From positions 1 through 11,747 of the forward strand of contig JAPUJA010000264.1 of the NCBI GenBank assembly GCA_027296525.1: a stretch of DNA of 11,747 nt, given 5' to 3'. Position 1 is the stretch's first letter. Each line of letters begins with the position of its first letter. This document shows, piece by piece, positions 1 to 7,575 of this stretch. The translations under genes were made by a program, and so were the position numbers. Under the pieces are notes generated by a model. That model saw only the letters and a list, made by a program, of their open reading frames with translations, was not told where the DNA came from and made no database searches. This DNA is from Pseudomonadota bacterium. Lineage in GTDB: Bacteria; Pseudomonadota; Alphaproteobacteria; UBA828; JAPUJA01.

Positions 1-8
1 TGGGTGAT

Positions 9-368
9 CTAGAAGAGGGAAAAGGAGTTGCCGCAGCCGCAGGAGGAGGTGGCTTTCGGATTGCGGATGGCGAAGGCGGCGCCCACCAAGTCCTCGACGA
101 AGTCGATCTCGGCGCCGGCCATGTAGCCCACGGAGAGCTCGTCGATCACGACGGCGGCGCCGTCCTTCTCGAAAAGCAGATCGTCGTCATTGACCTTCTC
201 GTCGAAGTCGAACCCGTATTGAAAACCCGAGCAGCCGCCGCCGGAGACCGAGACGCGAAGCCTCAGATTCGGCCTGTCCTCCTGGCTCAGGAGATAGGCG
301 ATACGGCGCGCGGCGCTCTCCGTAATCGTGACTTTCTGTTCGCCGCCCGAGGCCTTAGTCTCGCTCAT
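9..368 (-). CDS. erpA: Iron-sulfur cluster insertion protein ErpA (A-type carrier)
   Basis: Cytoplasmic A-type carrier that receives Fe-S clusters and passes them to apoproteins. At 119 residues it has the usual family length. The three ligand cysteines are visible: C46 in the motif SGGGCSGFQYGF and C110/C112 in the C-terminal SSCGCGNSF. The segment around residues 54-106 (FDEK, VIDELS, GAEIDF, FAIRNP) is typical of the ErpA/HesB group. I start at the ATG at 368; an in-frame GTG at 395 would add nine residues (MDEPWAKIV) that do not resemble the family, and neither start has a clear ribosome binding site. It is transcribed away from dgt. IscA or SufA are alternatives within the same family, but the sequence and the position beside dgt favour ErpA. 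Confidence 0.9.
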   Translation of the reverse strand: MSETKASGGEQKVTITESAARRIAYLLSQEDRPNLRLRVSVSGGGCSGFQYGFDFDEKVNDDDLLFEKDGAAVVIDELSVGYMAGAEIDFVEDLVGAAFAIRNPKATSSCGCGNSFSLF

Positions 369-416
369 GACAATCTTAGCCCATGGTTCGTCCACGAAGC
401 GCGTGCTCTGACGAAG

Positions 417-444
417 AATTTGGGGTCTTTCGACGCTTTGTCAA
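417..444 (-). promoter_or_regulatory. Candidate erpA promoter
   Basis: Read on the minus strand, a perfect TTGACA (444-439) is followed after 16 bases by a weak -10-like CAAATT (422-417, 3 of 6 matches). Transcription would begin about 40 bases before the erpA ATG at 368. The -35 match is strong and the -10 poor, so this is only a candidate. It is the best promoter-like signal I found in the divergent erpA-dgt gap; I saw no comparable signal for dgt. Confidence 0.35.
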
Positions 445-502
445 TAGGATGCACGCCTTTACCCCGGTTGATCCAAAAGCCCCCGATCGCTACCTTCCTG
501 CC

Positions 503-1678
503 ATGATCGCGCCCTACGCCTCGAACCCGGCCGAAAGCCGCGGGCGCCGCTTCCCGGAACCGGAGAGTCCGACGCGCACGGTCTTCCAGCGCGATCGCGA
601 CCGCATCATCCATTGCGCCGCCTTCCGGCGCCTCGAATACAAGACCCAGGTGTTCGTCTATCACGAGGGCGACTACTACCGCACGCGGCTCACCCACAGC
701 CTGGAGGTCGCGCAGATCGCGCGCTCGATGTGCCGGGAGCTCGGGCTCAACGAGGACCTGGCCGAGGCCCTGGCGCTCGCCCACGATCTCGGCCACGCGC
801 CGTTCGGCCATGCGGGCCAGGAGGCGCTGGCTCAGGTGATGGAGCCCTTCGGCGGCTTCGACCACAACGCGCAGACCCTGCGCATCCTCACCAAGCTCGA
901 GCGGCGCTATGCGGGCTTCGACGGGCTCAACCTCACTTGGGAGACCCTCGAAGGGGTGGTCAAGCATAACGGCCCGCTCATCGGGCCGCGAGCGGCGAGG
1001 TCCGGGACGCCGCCGCTGCCGCGCGCCGTGGCCGAGTATGTCGCCGAGCATGATCTCGAGCTCGACAGCTTTCCGGGCCTCGAGGCTCAGATCGCCGCGC
1101 TCTCGGATGACATCGCCTACAACAACCACGATATCGACGATGGGCTCCGGGCCGGTCTGTTCGAGGTCGCGGATTTGAGCGAGGTTCCCCTGGTCGGCCC
1201 GATCTTTCGCGCCGTCGGCGAGATCGAGGATGATCTCGAGCCCCAGCGCCTGATCGCCGAAGCGGTGCGCCGCCTGATCGATTCGATGGTGACCGACCTG
1301 TTGGCCGAGACCCGCCGGCGTATCGAAGCCGCGGGGCCCGAGACGGCGGAAGAGGTGCGGCGCTTCGAGCGTCCGCTGGCGGCGTTCTCCGAGCAGATGC
1401 GCGCGCACGATGCCGCGCTCAAGCTCTTTCTGCTTGAGAACATGTATCGGCACTACAAGGTCAACCGCATGGCGAGCAAGGCGCGCCGCGTGGTCACCGA
1501 TCTCGCGACCCTCTTCATCGCCGAGCCCGAATGCCTGCCGAGCGAGTGGCGGCGGGCGACGGACGGCCCCTCGACCGAGCGCACGGCCCGTGTGGTGGCG
1601 GACTACATCGCCGGCATGACGGACCGCTACGCGCTCGATGAACATGCCCGGATCTTTCATATTTCCTCTTCGTTTTAA
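503..1678 (+). CDS. dgt: Deoxyguanosinetriphosphate triphosphohydrolase-like HD protein
   Basis: Predicted cytoplasmic HD-domain dNTP triphosphohydrolase, a family that splits dNTPs into deoxynucleoside and triphosphate and helps set dNTP pools. The metal-binding HD motif is visible: H65 in RLTHSLEV, H94-D95 in ALAHDLGHAPFGH, and the later aspartates in SDDIAYNNHD (around D202/D203). The N-terminal run PESPTRTVFQRDRDRIIH and FRRLEYKTQVF are hallmarks of the alphaproteobacterial type. I chose the ATG at 503 (391 residues) because MIAPYAS is the usual start in this family; in-frame ATGs at 383 and 449 would add unrelated residues and none of the three has a clear Shine-Dalgarno site. The stop overlaps the argS start by one base (TAATG), so it is probably the first gene of the long operon. 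Confidence 0.93.
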   Translation: MIAPYASNPAESRGRRFPEPESPTRTVFQRDRDRIIHCAAFRRLEYKTQVFVYHEGDYYRTRLTHSLEVAQIARSMCRELGLNEDLAEALALAHDLGHAPFGHAGQEALAQVMEPFGGFDHNAQTLRILTKLERRYAGFDGLNLTWETLEGVVKHNGPLIGPRAARSGTPPLPRAVAEYVAEHDLELDSFPGLEAQIAALSDDIAYNNHDIDDGLRAGLFEVADLSEVPLVGPIFRAVGEIEDDLEPQRLIAEAVRRLIDSMVTDLLAETRRRIEAAGPETAEEVRRFERPLAAFSEQMRAHDAALKLFLLENMYRHYKVNRMASKARRVVTDLATLFIAEPECLPSEWRRATDGPSTERTARVVADYIAGMTDRYALDEHARIFHISSSF

Positions 1679-3453
1679 TGAATGTTTTCAATCAATTTCG
1701 CGATCACATTCTCAAGTTACTCGAGGATTTGGCGGGTGATGGTCTGCTCCCTCCGGGGCTCGACACCGGGCGGGTCGCGGTCGAACCGCCGCGCGAGGCC
1801 GGCCACGGCGACCTCGCGAGCAACGCGGCGATGGTGCTGGCCAAGCCGGCCGGCCGGAAACCCCGCGAGCTCGCGGCGCTCATCGCCTCCAAGCTCGAGG
1901 CGATGCCTGAGGTCACGACCGTCGAGATCGCCGGGCCCGGTTTCATCAACCTGACATTGAGCGACGGTTTCTGGCACGCCCGGCTGAGCGAGATGCTCGA
2001 GGCGGGCGCGGGCTACGGGCTCACCGATCTCGGGCAGGGGCGGCGGATCAACGTCGAATATGTCTCGGCCAACCCGACGGGGCCGCTCCATGTCGGTCAC
2101 GGGCGCGGCGCGGTGTTCGGTGATGCGCTGGCGAACCTCCTCGAAGCTGTCGGCTTTGACGTCACCCGCGAGTACTACATCAACGACGCCGGTGCCCAGC
2201 TCGAGGCGTTGGGGCGATCGGTCTACTACCGGTACCAAGAGGCACGCGGCCAAAGGCCGGCTCAAACGCCGGACGGATTCTATCCCGGTGATTACCTCGT
2301 CCCGGTCGGTCAGGCGCTTGCCGAAAGAGACCGCGACAAGTGGCTGAAGGAGCCTGAAAGGGACGAAGAGGGTAAGGGCGGTTGGATGGACGCCTGCTCC
2401 ACGTTCGGCCGCGACGAAATGATGAAGCTGATCAAGGCCGATCTCAAGGAATTAGGTATACGGCATGAGAAGTTCTCCTCCGAACGCCTGCTCTTCAAGG
2501 AGGGCAAGATCCAGCATGCCGTGGACGAGCTCGAACGGCGCGGCCTGATCTATACCGGCGTGCTCGAGCCGCCCAAGGGCAAGCCGCCGCCGGACGATTG
2601 GGAGCCGCGCGAGCAGCTGCTCTTTCGTGCGACCCGGTTCGGCGACGACACCGACCGGCCGCTCCAGAAGTCCGACGGCGGCTGGGCCTACTTCGCCGCC
2701 GACATCGCCTATCATTTGAATAAGTTCGAGCGCGGGTTCGCGACCATGATCGACGTCTGGGGCGCGGATCACGGCGGCTACGTCAAGCGCATGAAGGCCG
2801 CCGTCAAGGCGGTAACCGACGGCCAAGGGGAGCTCGACATCAAAATCTGCCAGCTCGTCAATCTGTTCGAGCGGGGCAAGCCCTACCGCATGTCGAAGCG
2901 CGCCGGCACCTTCGTGACTCTCAGGGAGGTCGTCGATGCGGTCGGAAAGGACGTGGTGCGCTTCATGATGCTCACGCGCAAAAACGACGCGCCGCTCGAC
3001 TTCGACCTCGCAAAAGTCATGGAACAGTCGAAGGACAACCCCGTCTTCTACGTTCAGTACGCCCACGCCCGGATCCGATCGGTCATGCGTAAGGTTTTGA
3101 AAGAGTTTCCGGATTTGGATATTTCGGAGGACGCTTTGAAGGCCGCCGATCTCGGGCTCTTGACCGATTCGTCAGAGATTGCTTTGATGAAGAGCTTGGC
3201 AGCGTGGCCCCGCGCGGTCCAAGGCGCGGCGGCGGCACACGAGCCTCATCGGGTGGCGTTCTATTTATACGACCTTGCTTCGGCGTTTCATCTGCACTGG
3301 AGCAAGGGGAACGAAGATCCAAAACTAAGAATCATCGTCACGGGAGATCGTCGGTTGACGCTTGGGCGTCTGGCCCTGATCGGGGCAGTCGCTTCGGTGA
3401 TCGCCAATGGCCTCGCCATTTTTGGCGTCGAGCCAGTCGAGGAGATGCGATAA
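1678..3453 (+). CDS. argS: Arginyl-tRNA synthetase
   Basis: Class I aminoacyl-tRNA synthetase that charges tRNA-Arg with arginine in an ATP-dependent reaction. At 591 residues it is complete. An N-terminal additional domain (about 1-100, with the AGHGDLASN motif at 41-49) precedes the catalytic core. The HIGH-type motif is HVGH at 138-141, WGADHGGY lies at 361-368, and the KMSKS-type loop is RMSKR at 404-408 in the context YRMSKRAGTFVTL; degenerate KMSKS is common in this enzyme. The C-terminal part from about 455 matches the DALR anticodon-binding domain. It starts on an ATG overlapping the dgt stop, without a visible Shine-Dalgarno site, which suggests translational coupling. The 3' third (about 3080-3350) is less GC-rich than its neighbours, but the frame is intact and I see no sign of transfer. 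Confidence 0.97.
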   Translation: MNVFNQFRDHILKLLEDLAGDGLLPPGLDTGRVAVEPPREAGHGDLASNAAMVLAKPAGRKPRELAALIASKLEAMPEVTTVEIAGPGFINLTLSDGFWHARLSEMLEAGAGYGLTDLGQGRRINVEYVSANPTGPLHVGHGRGAVFGDALANLLEAVGFDVTREYYINDAGAQLEALGRSVYYRYQEARGQRPAQTPDGFYPGDYLVPVGQALAERDRDKWLKEPERDEEGKGGWMDACSTFGRDEMMKLIKADLKELGIRHEKFSSERLLFKEGKIQHAVDELERRGLIYTGVLEPPKGKPPPDDWEPREQLLFRATRFGDDTDRPLQKSDGGWAYFAADIAYHLNKFERGFATMIDVWGADHGGYVKRMKAAVKAVTDGQGELDIKICQLVNLFERGKPYRMSKRAGTFVTLREVVDAVGKDVVRFMMLTRKNDAPLDFDLAKVMEQSKDNPVFYVQYAHARIRSVMRKVLKEFPDLDISEDALKAADLGLLTDSSEIALMKSLAAWPRAVQGAAAAHEPHRVAFYLYDLASAFHLHWSKGNEDPKLRIIVTGDRRLTLGRLALIGAVASVIANGLAIFGVEPVEEMR

Positions 3454-4344
3454 ATGAGTTACGACGACTCCGAATTGAAACGGTCCGCCCAAGAGTCATT
3501 TGAATCAGAAGAAGAGGAGCGCCGCCGTCCCCGCCTTTGGTTGGTGCTCACGGGTACGGTGGCCGGGCTCGCCCTGGCCGCCGCCGTCATCTTCATCTAC
3601 GGTGAGCTCTCCGAGCGAAGCGGCGATGGAGAAGCCCCCCCGGTAGTCGCCGCGGAGGAGGGGCCCGACAAGCTGCGTCCCGAAGACCCGGGCGGCATGG
3701 AAGTGCCGGACCAGGACAAGCTTGTCTATGACCGGATCACGGGGGAGGAGGTCGCCGAGGGCCTCGAGCAATTGCTCCCGCCGCCGGAGGAGCCGCTCCT
3801 CGGCGCGCTGCCGGATGCCGAAGACGTGATCGAGCCGTCACAGGACGCCTTGGCCGCGGCGCGCGAGGCGGCGCGCGAGGCAATTGAGGACAAGCTGGCG
3901 GGCATCGATGAGGCGGATCGATCCGCCGTTGCCGGAACGGAGGCGCTCACGGAAGGGGCGGAGCCTGATGCGCTGGTCGCGGCGGCGGACGGAGATGGGG
4001 CGAACGGGGAGCCGAGTCTGCCGGCGATCGTGGCCGAGATCGCGCCGGCGGCGGGCACGTCTGCGGCGGGCGCGTCTGCGGCGGGCGCGTCTGCGGGCAG
4101 TTACATGATCCAGATCGGCGCGTTCCGTTCGGCCGACAACGCCGAGGATGCCGGCAACAAGGCCAGGACGGCCCATGACGACCTGCTGGGCGCGCTTGAC
4201 CTCAAAATCCAGCGGGCCGATCTCGGCCAGGAGAAGGGCGTGTTCTTCCGCGCCCGCTTGGGCCCGGTCGAGAAAGCGGACGCCAAGGCGCTTTGCTCGG
4301 CGCTCAAGAGCCGGAAGGTGGACTGCCTCGTTGTCAAAGGGTGA
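3454..4344 (+). CDS. SPOR-domain membrane protein (peptidoglycan binding)
   Basis: Predicted single-pass inner-membrane protein of 296 residues. An acidic cytoplasmic head (1-26) ends in RRRPR, followed by one membrane segment (about 27-50), a long low-complexity periplasmic linker rich in Glu, Ala and Pro (about 55-214) and a C-terminal SPOR domain (about 215-296) that begins SYMIQIGAF. SPOR domains bind septal peptidoglycan strands stripped of stem peptides, so a role at the division site is likely by family; the exact job cannot be read from the sequence. The linker ends in three AAG(T/A)S repeats. The ATG follows the argS stop with no gap and has a good GAGGAG (3439-3444) nine bases upstream. 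The 3' end overlaps nagZ if nagZ begins at TTG 4331. The linker is probably poorly conserved; only the membrane segment and SPOR domain support the call. Confidence 0.85.
   Translation: MSYDDSELKRSAQESFESEEEERRRPRLWLVLTGTVAGLALAAAVIFIYGELSERSGDGEAPPVVAAEEGPDKLRPEDPGGMEVPDQDKLVYDRITGEEVAEGLEQLLPPPEEPLLGALPDAEDVIEPSQDALAAAREAAREAIEDKLAGIDEADRSAVAGTEALTEGAEPDALVAAADGDGANGEPSLPAIVAEIAPAAGTSAAGASAAGASAGSYMIQIGAFRSADNAEDAGNKARTAHDDLLGALDLKIQRADLGQEKGVFFRARLGPVEKADAKALCSALKSRKVDCLVVKG
4048..4092 (+). repeat. Three in-frame 15-bp tandem repeats in the SPOR-protein linker
   Basis: Three consecutive copies of GCGGCGGGC(A/G)CGTCT lie at 4048-4062, 4063-4077 and 4078-4092; the first differs by one base. 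They encode AAGTS, AAGAS, AAGAS (residues 199-213) and a partial fourth copy follows. The period is a multiple of three, so copy number could vary without breaking the frame. Confidence 0.9.
4315..4321 (+). promoter_or_regulatory. Ribosome binding site deciding the nagZ TTG start
   Basis: AAGGTGG, one mismatch from AAGGAGG, sits nine bases before the TTG at 4331. No in-frame ATG or GTG occurs between here and the conserved N-terminal strand of NagZ (VIFGCKG), so this site is the main reason for choosing the TTG. It lies inside the 3' end of the SPOR gene. Confidence 0.6.
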
Positions 4345-5377
4345 TCGCCGGGACGCCGCTCGCCCACCCAAATCGGTCATCTTCGGCTGCAAGGGCCCGG
4401 CGCTCGGGCCCGAGGAACGGGATTTCTTCGCCGCGGCCGACCCGCTCGGCTTCATCCTCTTCGGGCGGAATTGCGTCTCGCCCGACCAGCTGCGGGCGCT
4501 GATTTCCGATCTCCGCGAAACCGTCGGGCGGCCCGACGCGCCCGTTCTAATCGACCAGGAGGGCGGGCGCATCGCCCGGCTCAAGCCGCCCCATTGGCGC
4601 CGGGCGCCCGCGGCGGCGCGCTTCGGAGCGCTCGCGCGCGGCGACGAAGAGGCGGCCATGCGTGCCGTCTGGCTCAACGGGCGCCTGTTCGCCGCCGAGC
4701 TTCGGGCCCTGGGGATCAGCGTCGATTGCGCGCCGGTGCTCGATGTCCCGGCGTCCGGCAGCCACGACATCGTGGGCGACCGGGCCTTCGCGGGCGATCC
4801 GGAGCTCGTGGCGCGACTCGGGCGCGGCTTTTGCGACGGGCTCCTCGCGGGCGGCGTGCTTCCGGTCGTGAAGCACATCCCGGGCCATGGACGCGCCCGG
4901 GCCGACAGCCACAAGAGCCTGCCCGTGGTGGAAGCCTCCCTCGCCGAGTTGCGCGCCACCGACTTCCGGCCCTTCGTGGCGCTCAAGGACGCGCCGATCG
5001 CGATGACCGCCCATCTGCTCTACAGCGCGATCGACGAGGCCCGCCCTGCGACTCAGTCGCGGGGCGTGATCGAGGAGATCATCCGGGGCGAGATCGGCTT
5101 TACCGGCCTGTTGCTCTCGGACGATCTCTCGATGGGCGCTCTCGCGGGTGGCCTGGGCGAAAGGGCGGAGCGCTCGCTCGAGGCCGGCTGCGACGTCGTG
5201 CTCCACTGCAACGCCAAGCCGCGCGAGATGGCCGCGCTCGCCGAGATTTGCCCCGAGCTTGGCGCCGAGGCGGCCCGGCGCCTCTCCCGGGCCGTAATTG
5301 AACAACAGAAAGATATAAACTTCAAATCACTATGCAGCGATCTTGATAAGTTAATTGAGCCTTCTATGGGGTCGTGA
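4331..5377 (+). CDS. nagZ: Beta-N-acetylhexosaminidase NagZ (glycoside hydrolase family 3)
   Basis: Cytoplasmic enzyme of peptidoglycan recycling that removes N-acetylglucosamine from GlcNAc-anhydroMurNAc peptides. Starting at TTG 4331 it has 348 residues, the usual NagZ length. Visible motifs are PVLIDQEGGRIARL (71-84), the signature KHIPGHG (181-187) with DSH (192-194) that supplies the catalytic Asp/His pair, and the nucleophile region LLSDDLSMGAL (261-271, Asp 264 or 265). The TTG has a strong AAGGTGG upstream and overlaps the SPOR gene by 14 bases; the in-frame ATG at 4148 would add 61 residues that merely read the SPOR domain in another frame. The last 26 codons or so (from about 5295) are clearly AT-richer than the rest. 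The stop overlaps the next start (TGATG). The product fits with the SPOR gene in cell-wall metabolism. Confidence 0.93.
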   Translation: MSKGDRRDAARPPKSVIFGCKGPALGPEERDFFAAADPLGFILFGRNCVSPDQLRALISDLRETVGRPDAPVLIDQEGGRIARLKPPHWRRAPAAARFGALARGDEEAAMRAVWLNGRLFAAELRALGISVDCAPVLDVPASGSHDIVGDRAFAGDPELVARLGRGFCDGLLAGGVLPVVKHIPGHGRARADSHKSLPVVEASLAELRATDFRPFVALKDAPIAMTAHLLYSAIDEARPATQSRGVIEEIIRGEIGFTGLLLSDDLSMGALAGGLGERAERSLEAGCDVVLHCNAKPREMAALAEICPELGAEAARRLSRAVIEQQKDINFKSLCSDLDKLIEPSMGS

Positions 5378-6075
5378 TGGGCGAGGCCGAAGACGTTCTC
5401 TATATCGCGTCGGTCTGGATCATCCCGGTCCTCATCGCGATCACCTTCCACGAGGCCGCGCACGGCTGGGTGGCGAGCCGGCTCGGCGATGACACCGCGA
5501 AGCGCATGGGGCGCGTCACCTTCAATCCACTCAAGCATATCGACCCCTTCGGCACGGTCATCCTTCCGGCATTGCTCATCTGGCTGAAGGTGGGCTTCGT
5601 CTTCGGCTGGGCAAAGCCGGTGCCGGTGAACTTCGCGCGCCTGCGCCGTCCCCGCCGGGACATGATGATCGTCGCCGCGGCGGGTCCGGGCACGAATCTC
5701 CTGCTTGCCTACGCCTCGGCACTCCTCATCCATCTCGTGATCCTGCTGCCGGATCCGCTCGCTCCCTGGGTCTTCGACAACCTATTAAACGCCCTCATCA
5801 TCAATGTTGCGCTCGCGGTCTTCAACATGCTGCCGGGTCCCCCACTTGACGGCGGGCGGGTCCTCATGGGATTGCTTCCGCCCGAAATCAGCGTGCGAAT
5901 CGCGAAGAGGGAGCGGCAAATCTTTTTCGGGCTGCTGGCCGTCATCTTCTTGCTGCCGCTTCTGCTCGAGCAGATCGAGGTCAGCTTCAACCCGATCGCC
6001 TGGATTCTGCTTCCCGTGGTCAATGGAGCGATTCAGGTGATCGCCTTGCTCGCAGGGCACGGAGGCGGCGCGTGA
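5377..6075 (+). CDS. Site-2 protease family (M50) membrane metalloprotease
   Basis: Predicted polytopic inner-membrane zinc metalloprotease of 232 residues, the compact kind without a PDZ domain. The zinc motif HEAAH lies at 25-29 in the first membrane segment, AAGPGTN at 101-107, and the third-ligand motif NMLPGPPLDGGR at 150-161 with Asp158; these three motifs define the family. About five or six hydrophobic segments are visible. Family members cut substrates within or near the membrane, but the substrate here is unknown. The start is uncertain by one codon: ATG 5377 overlaps the nagZ stop as TGATG, and GTG 5374 immediately before it is also in frame; the upstream site (TGGGG) is weak. It sits between nagZ and scpA in the coupled operon, which does not by itself reveal its role. 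Confidence 0.9.
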   Translation: MGEAEDVLYIASVWIIPVLIAITFHEAAHGWVASRLGDDTAKRMGRVTFNPLKHIDPFGTVILPALLIWLKVGFVFGWAKPVPVNFARLRRPRRDMMIVAAAGPGTNLLLAYASALLIHLVILLPDPLAPWVFDNLLNALIINVALAVFNMLPGPPLDGGRVLMGLLPPEISVRIAKRERQIFFGLLAVIFLLPLLLEQIEVSFNPIAWILLPVVNGAIQVIALLAGHGGGA

Positions 6076-6860
6076 TGGTCGAGACACCGCCAACAGACGA
6101 GTTCGTGGTCGAGCCGGCCGGGGCCGAGGAGGCGTTCATCCTCGACCTCGAAGGCTTCGAGGGTCCGCTCGATCTGCTTTTGGCGCTCGCGCGGGATCAG
6201 AAGGTCGATCTCACCCGGCTCTCGATCCTCGAGCTCGCCGACCAGTATCTTGCCTTCATCGCGCGGGCACGCCGGCTTCGCCTCGAGATCGCCGCCGATT
6301 ATCTCGTCATGGCGGCGTGGCTCGCCTACCTCAAATCGCGTTTGCTGCTGCCCGAGCCCGAGGGTGAGGAGGAGCCGAGCGGCGAGGAATTGGCCGAGGC
6401 GCTGGCCCATCAGCTCCGCCGTCTCGAGGCGATGCGCGAGGCGGGCGCGCGCCTCATGGCTCGGCCTCAGCTTGGGCGCGATGTGTTCAAGAGGGGCGCC
6501 CCGGAACCCATTCCGGTGGTCAAGAACACACGCTTCGACATCTCGCTCTTCGAGCTCCTGAGCGCCTACGCCAATCAGACCACGCGCCGTCAGGCGGCGG
6601 CGCTTCGCATCGAGCCCTTGGAATATTCTTCCGTCGAGGATGCGATCCAACGGCTGACCGCCGGGATGGCGGGGTCGATCGATTGGGAGCTTCTGCTCGA
6701 TTTTATTCCGCCCGAACTTTCCGGGGGCACGCCCCGCCGATCGGCGATCGCGAGCACTTTTGCCGCAGGCTTGGAGCTCGCCCGCCAGGGCAATATCGAG
6801 CTGCGTCAGCTCGAGACCTTTGGACCGATTTACCTGCGCAACGTGAAGGAACCGCAATGA
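6075..6860 (+). CDS. scpA: Segregation and condensation protein A (kleisin)
   Basis: Kleisin subunit that joins ScpB and the SMC dimer into the bacterial condensin used for chromosome compaction and segregation. The protein has 261 residues. The N-terminal SMC-binding part shows the hallmark LEGFEGPLDLLLALAR (about 25-40), followed by KVDLTRLSILELADQYL; an acidic linker (PEPEGEEEPSGEE) comes in the middle, and the C-terminal winged helix ends with LELARQGNIELRQLE and FGPIYLRN. The start is either ATG 6075, overlapping the previous stop as TGATG, or GTG 6072 directly before it; GGAGG at 6061-6065 serves both. Its stop overlaps the scpB start by four bases (ATGA), as expected for two subunits of one complex. 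Confidence 0.95.
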   Translation: MVETPPTDEFVVEPAGAEEAFILDLEGFEGPLDLLLALARDQKVDLTRLSILELADQYLAFIARARRLRLEIAADYLVMAAWLAYLKSRLLLPEPEGEEEPSGEELAEALAHQLRRLEAMREAGARLMARPQLGRDVFKRGAPEPIPVVKNTRFDISLFELLSAYANQTTRRQAAALRIEPLEYSSVEDAIQRLTAGMAGSIDWELLLDFIPPELSGGTPRRSAIASTFAAGLELARQGNIELRQLETFGPIYLRNVKEPQ

Positions 6861-7525
6861 CCGACGAAAACCAGTCTCTAAGATTGATCGAGGCGCTGCT
6901 GTTTGCCTCTGCGGAGCCCGTGGAAGAGGGCGAGCTCGCGCTCAGATGCGAAGAGGGCGCCGACCTCGACGCTTTGCTCGAGCGGCTGCGGTCCATCTAC
7001 GCAAACCGCGGGGTCAATCTCGTGCGCGTGGGCAAGCGGTGGGCCTTCCGCACCGCGCCTGACCTGGCGCCGCTTCTGCGTACCGAGAAGGTCGTCACCC
7101 GCAAGCTTTCCAGGGCCGCCGTCGAGACCCTGGCGATCATCGCTTATCACCAGCCGATGACTCGGACCGAGATCGAGGAGGTGCGCGGTGTCGCCTTGAG
7201 CCGGGGCACGCTCGATATCTTGTTCGAGGCGGGCTGGGTCGAGCCCAGGGGGCGGCGGCGCACGCCGGGCCGGCCGCTCACCTGGGGGACCACCCCCGCC
7301 TTCCTCGACCAATTCGGTTTGGAGGGCCTCGACGATCTGCCCGGGGTCGACGAACTCAAGGCCGCCGGACTGCTCGCCCCTGTGCGCCCGTTGTTGGGTA
7401 AGATCGGCCCCGTGGAGGACGCGCAAGGCGCCGAGGAGGCCGAGGAGGAGGACGAGACGCACCTGGCCGAAATTTCCCCCGACGAGGCGGGCGGAAAGGC
7501 CGAGCTCGGAGGCGCGGTGGGCTGA
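6857..7525 (+). CDS. scpB: Segregation and condensation protein B
   Basis: Partner of ScpA; a ScpB dimer binds the kleisin and regulates the SMC ATPase cycle. The 222-residue protein shows two winged-helix domains: the first opens with LRLIEALLFASAEPV, the second contains the family signature RKLSRAAVETLAIIAYHQPMT followed by RTEIEEVRGV. It ends in an acidic low-complexity tail (from about residue 190: AEEAEEEDET), common in this family. The ATG at 6857 overlaps the scpA stop and has AAGGA (6846-6850) six bases upstream; reading further upstream in this frame only translates scpA out of frame. It is the last gene of the long operon, and a strong hairpin lies 18 bases past its stop. Confidence 0.95.
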   Translation: MTDENQSLRLIEALLFASAEPVEEGELALRCEEGADLDALLERLRSIYANRGVNLVRVGKRWAFRTAPDLAPLLRTEKVVTRKLSRAAVETLAIIAYHQPMTRTEIEEVRGVALSRGTLDILFEAGWVEPRGRRRTPGRPLTWGTTPAFLDQFGLEGLDDLPGVDELKAAGLLAPVRPLLGKIGPVEDAQGAEEAEEEDETHLAEISPDEAGGKAELGGAVG

Positions 7526-7550
7526 GCGAGCCGGCCGGCTGAGCGAGCCG
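7520..7550 (+). repeat. Two-copy 17-bp tandem repeat spanning the scpB stop
   Basis: GGCTGAGCGAGCCG occurs at 7520-7533 and again at 7537-7550, giving a period of 17 bases. The first copy contains the scpB stop codon (TGA 7523-7525). The second copy supplies most of the left arm of the hairpin at 7543-7575, so the duplication may have created or moved that structure. Confidence 0.8.
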
Positions 7551-7575
7551 CCGGCGGAACGAACGGCAGGCTCGC
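7543..7575 (+). terminator. Strong GC hairpin after scpB, candidate transcription end
   Basis: Bases 7543-7553 (GCGAGCCGCCG) pair with 7564-7575 (CGGC, one bulged A at 7568, then GGCTCGC), giving 11 base pairs with a 10-base loop. No T-run follows, so it is not a canonical intrinsic terminator. It could protect the 3' end or act with Rho. Its position at the end of the seven-gene operon is the main support. Confidence 0.4.

Noticed and set aside
383..502. Longer dgt starts at ATG 383 or 449
   Set aside because: The added residues are not family-like, ATG 383 would run into the divergent erpA promoter region, and MIAPYAS at 503 matches the family start.
365..1660. A 431-codon open frame antisense to dgt
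   Set aside because: Same GC-driven effect; the plus strand carries complete HD-domain motifs and the antisense product resembles nothing.
4148..4330. Extended nagZ N-terminus from ATG 4148
   Set aside because: The extra 61 residues are the SPOR domain read out of frame and exceed the usual NagZ length; TTG 4331 has a good ribosome site.
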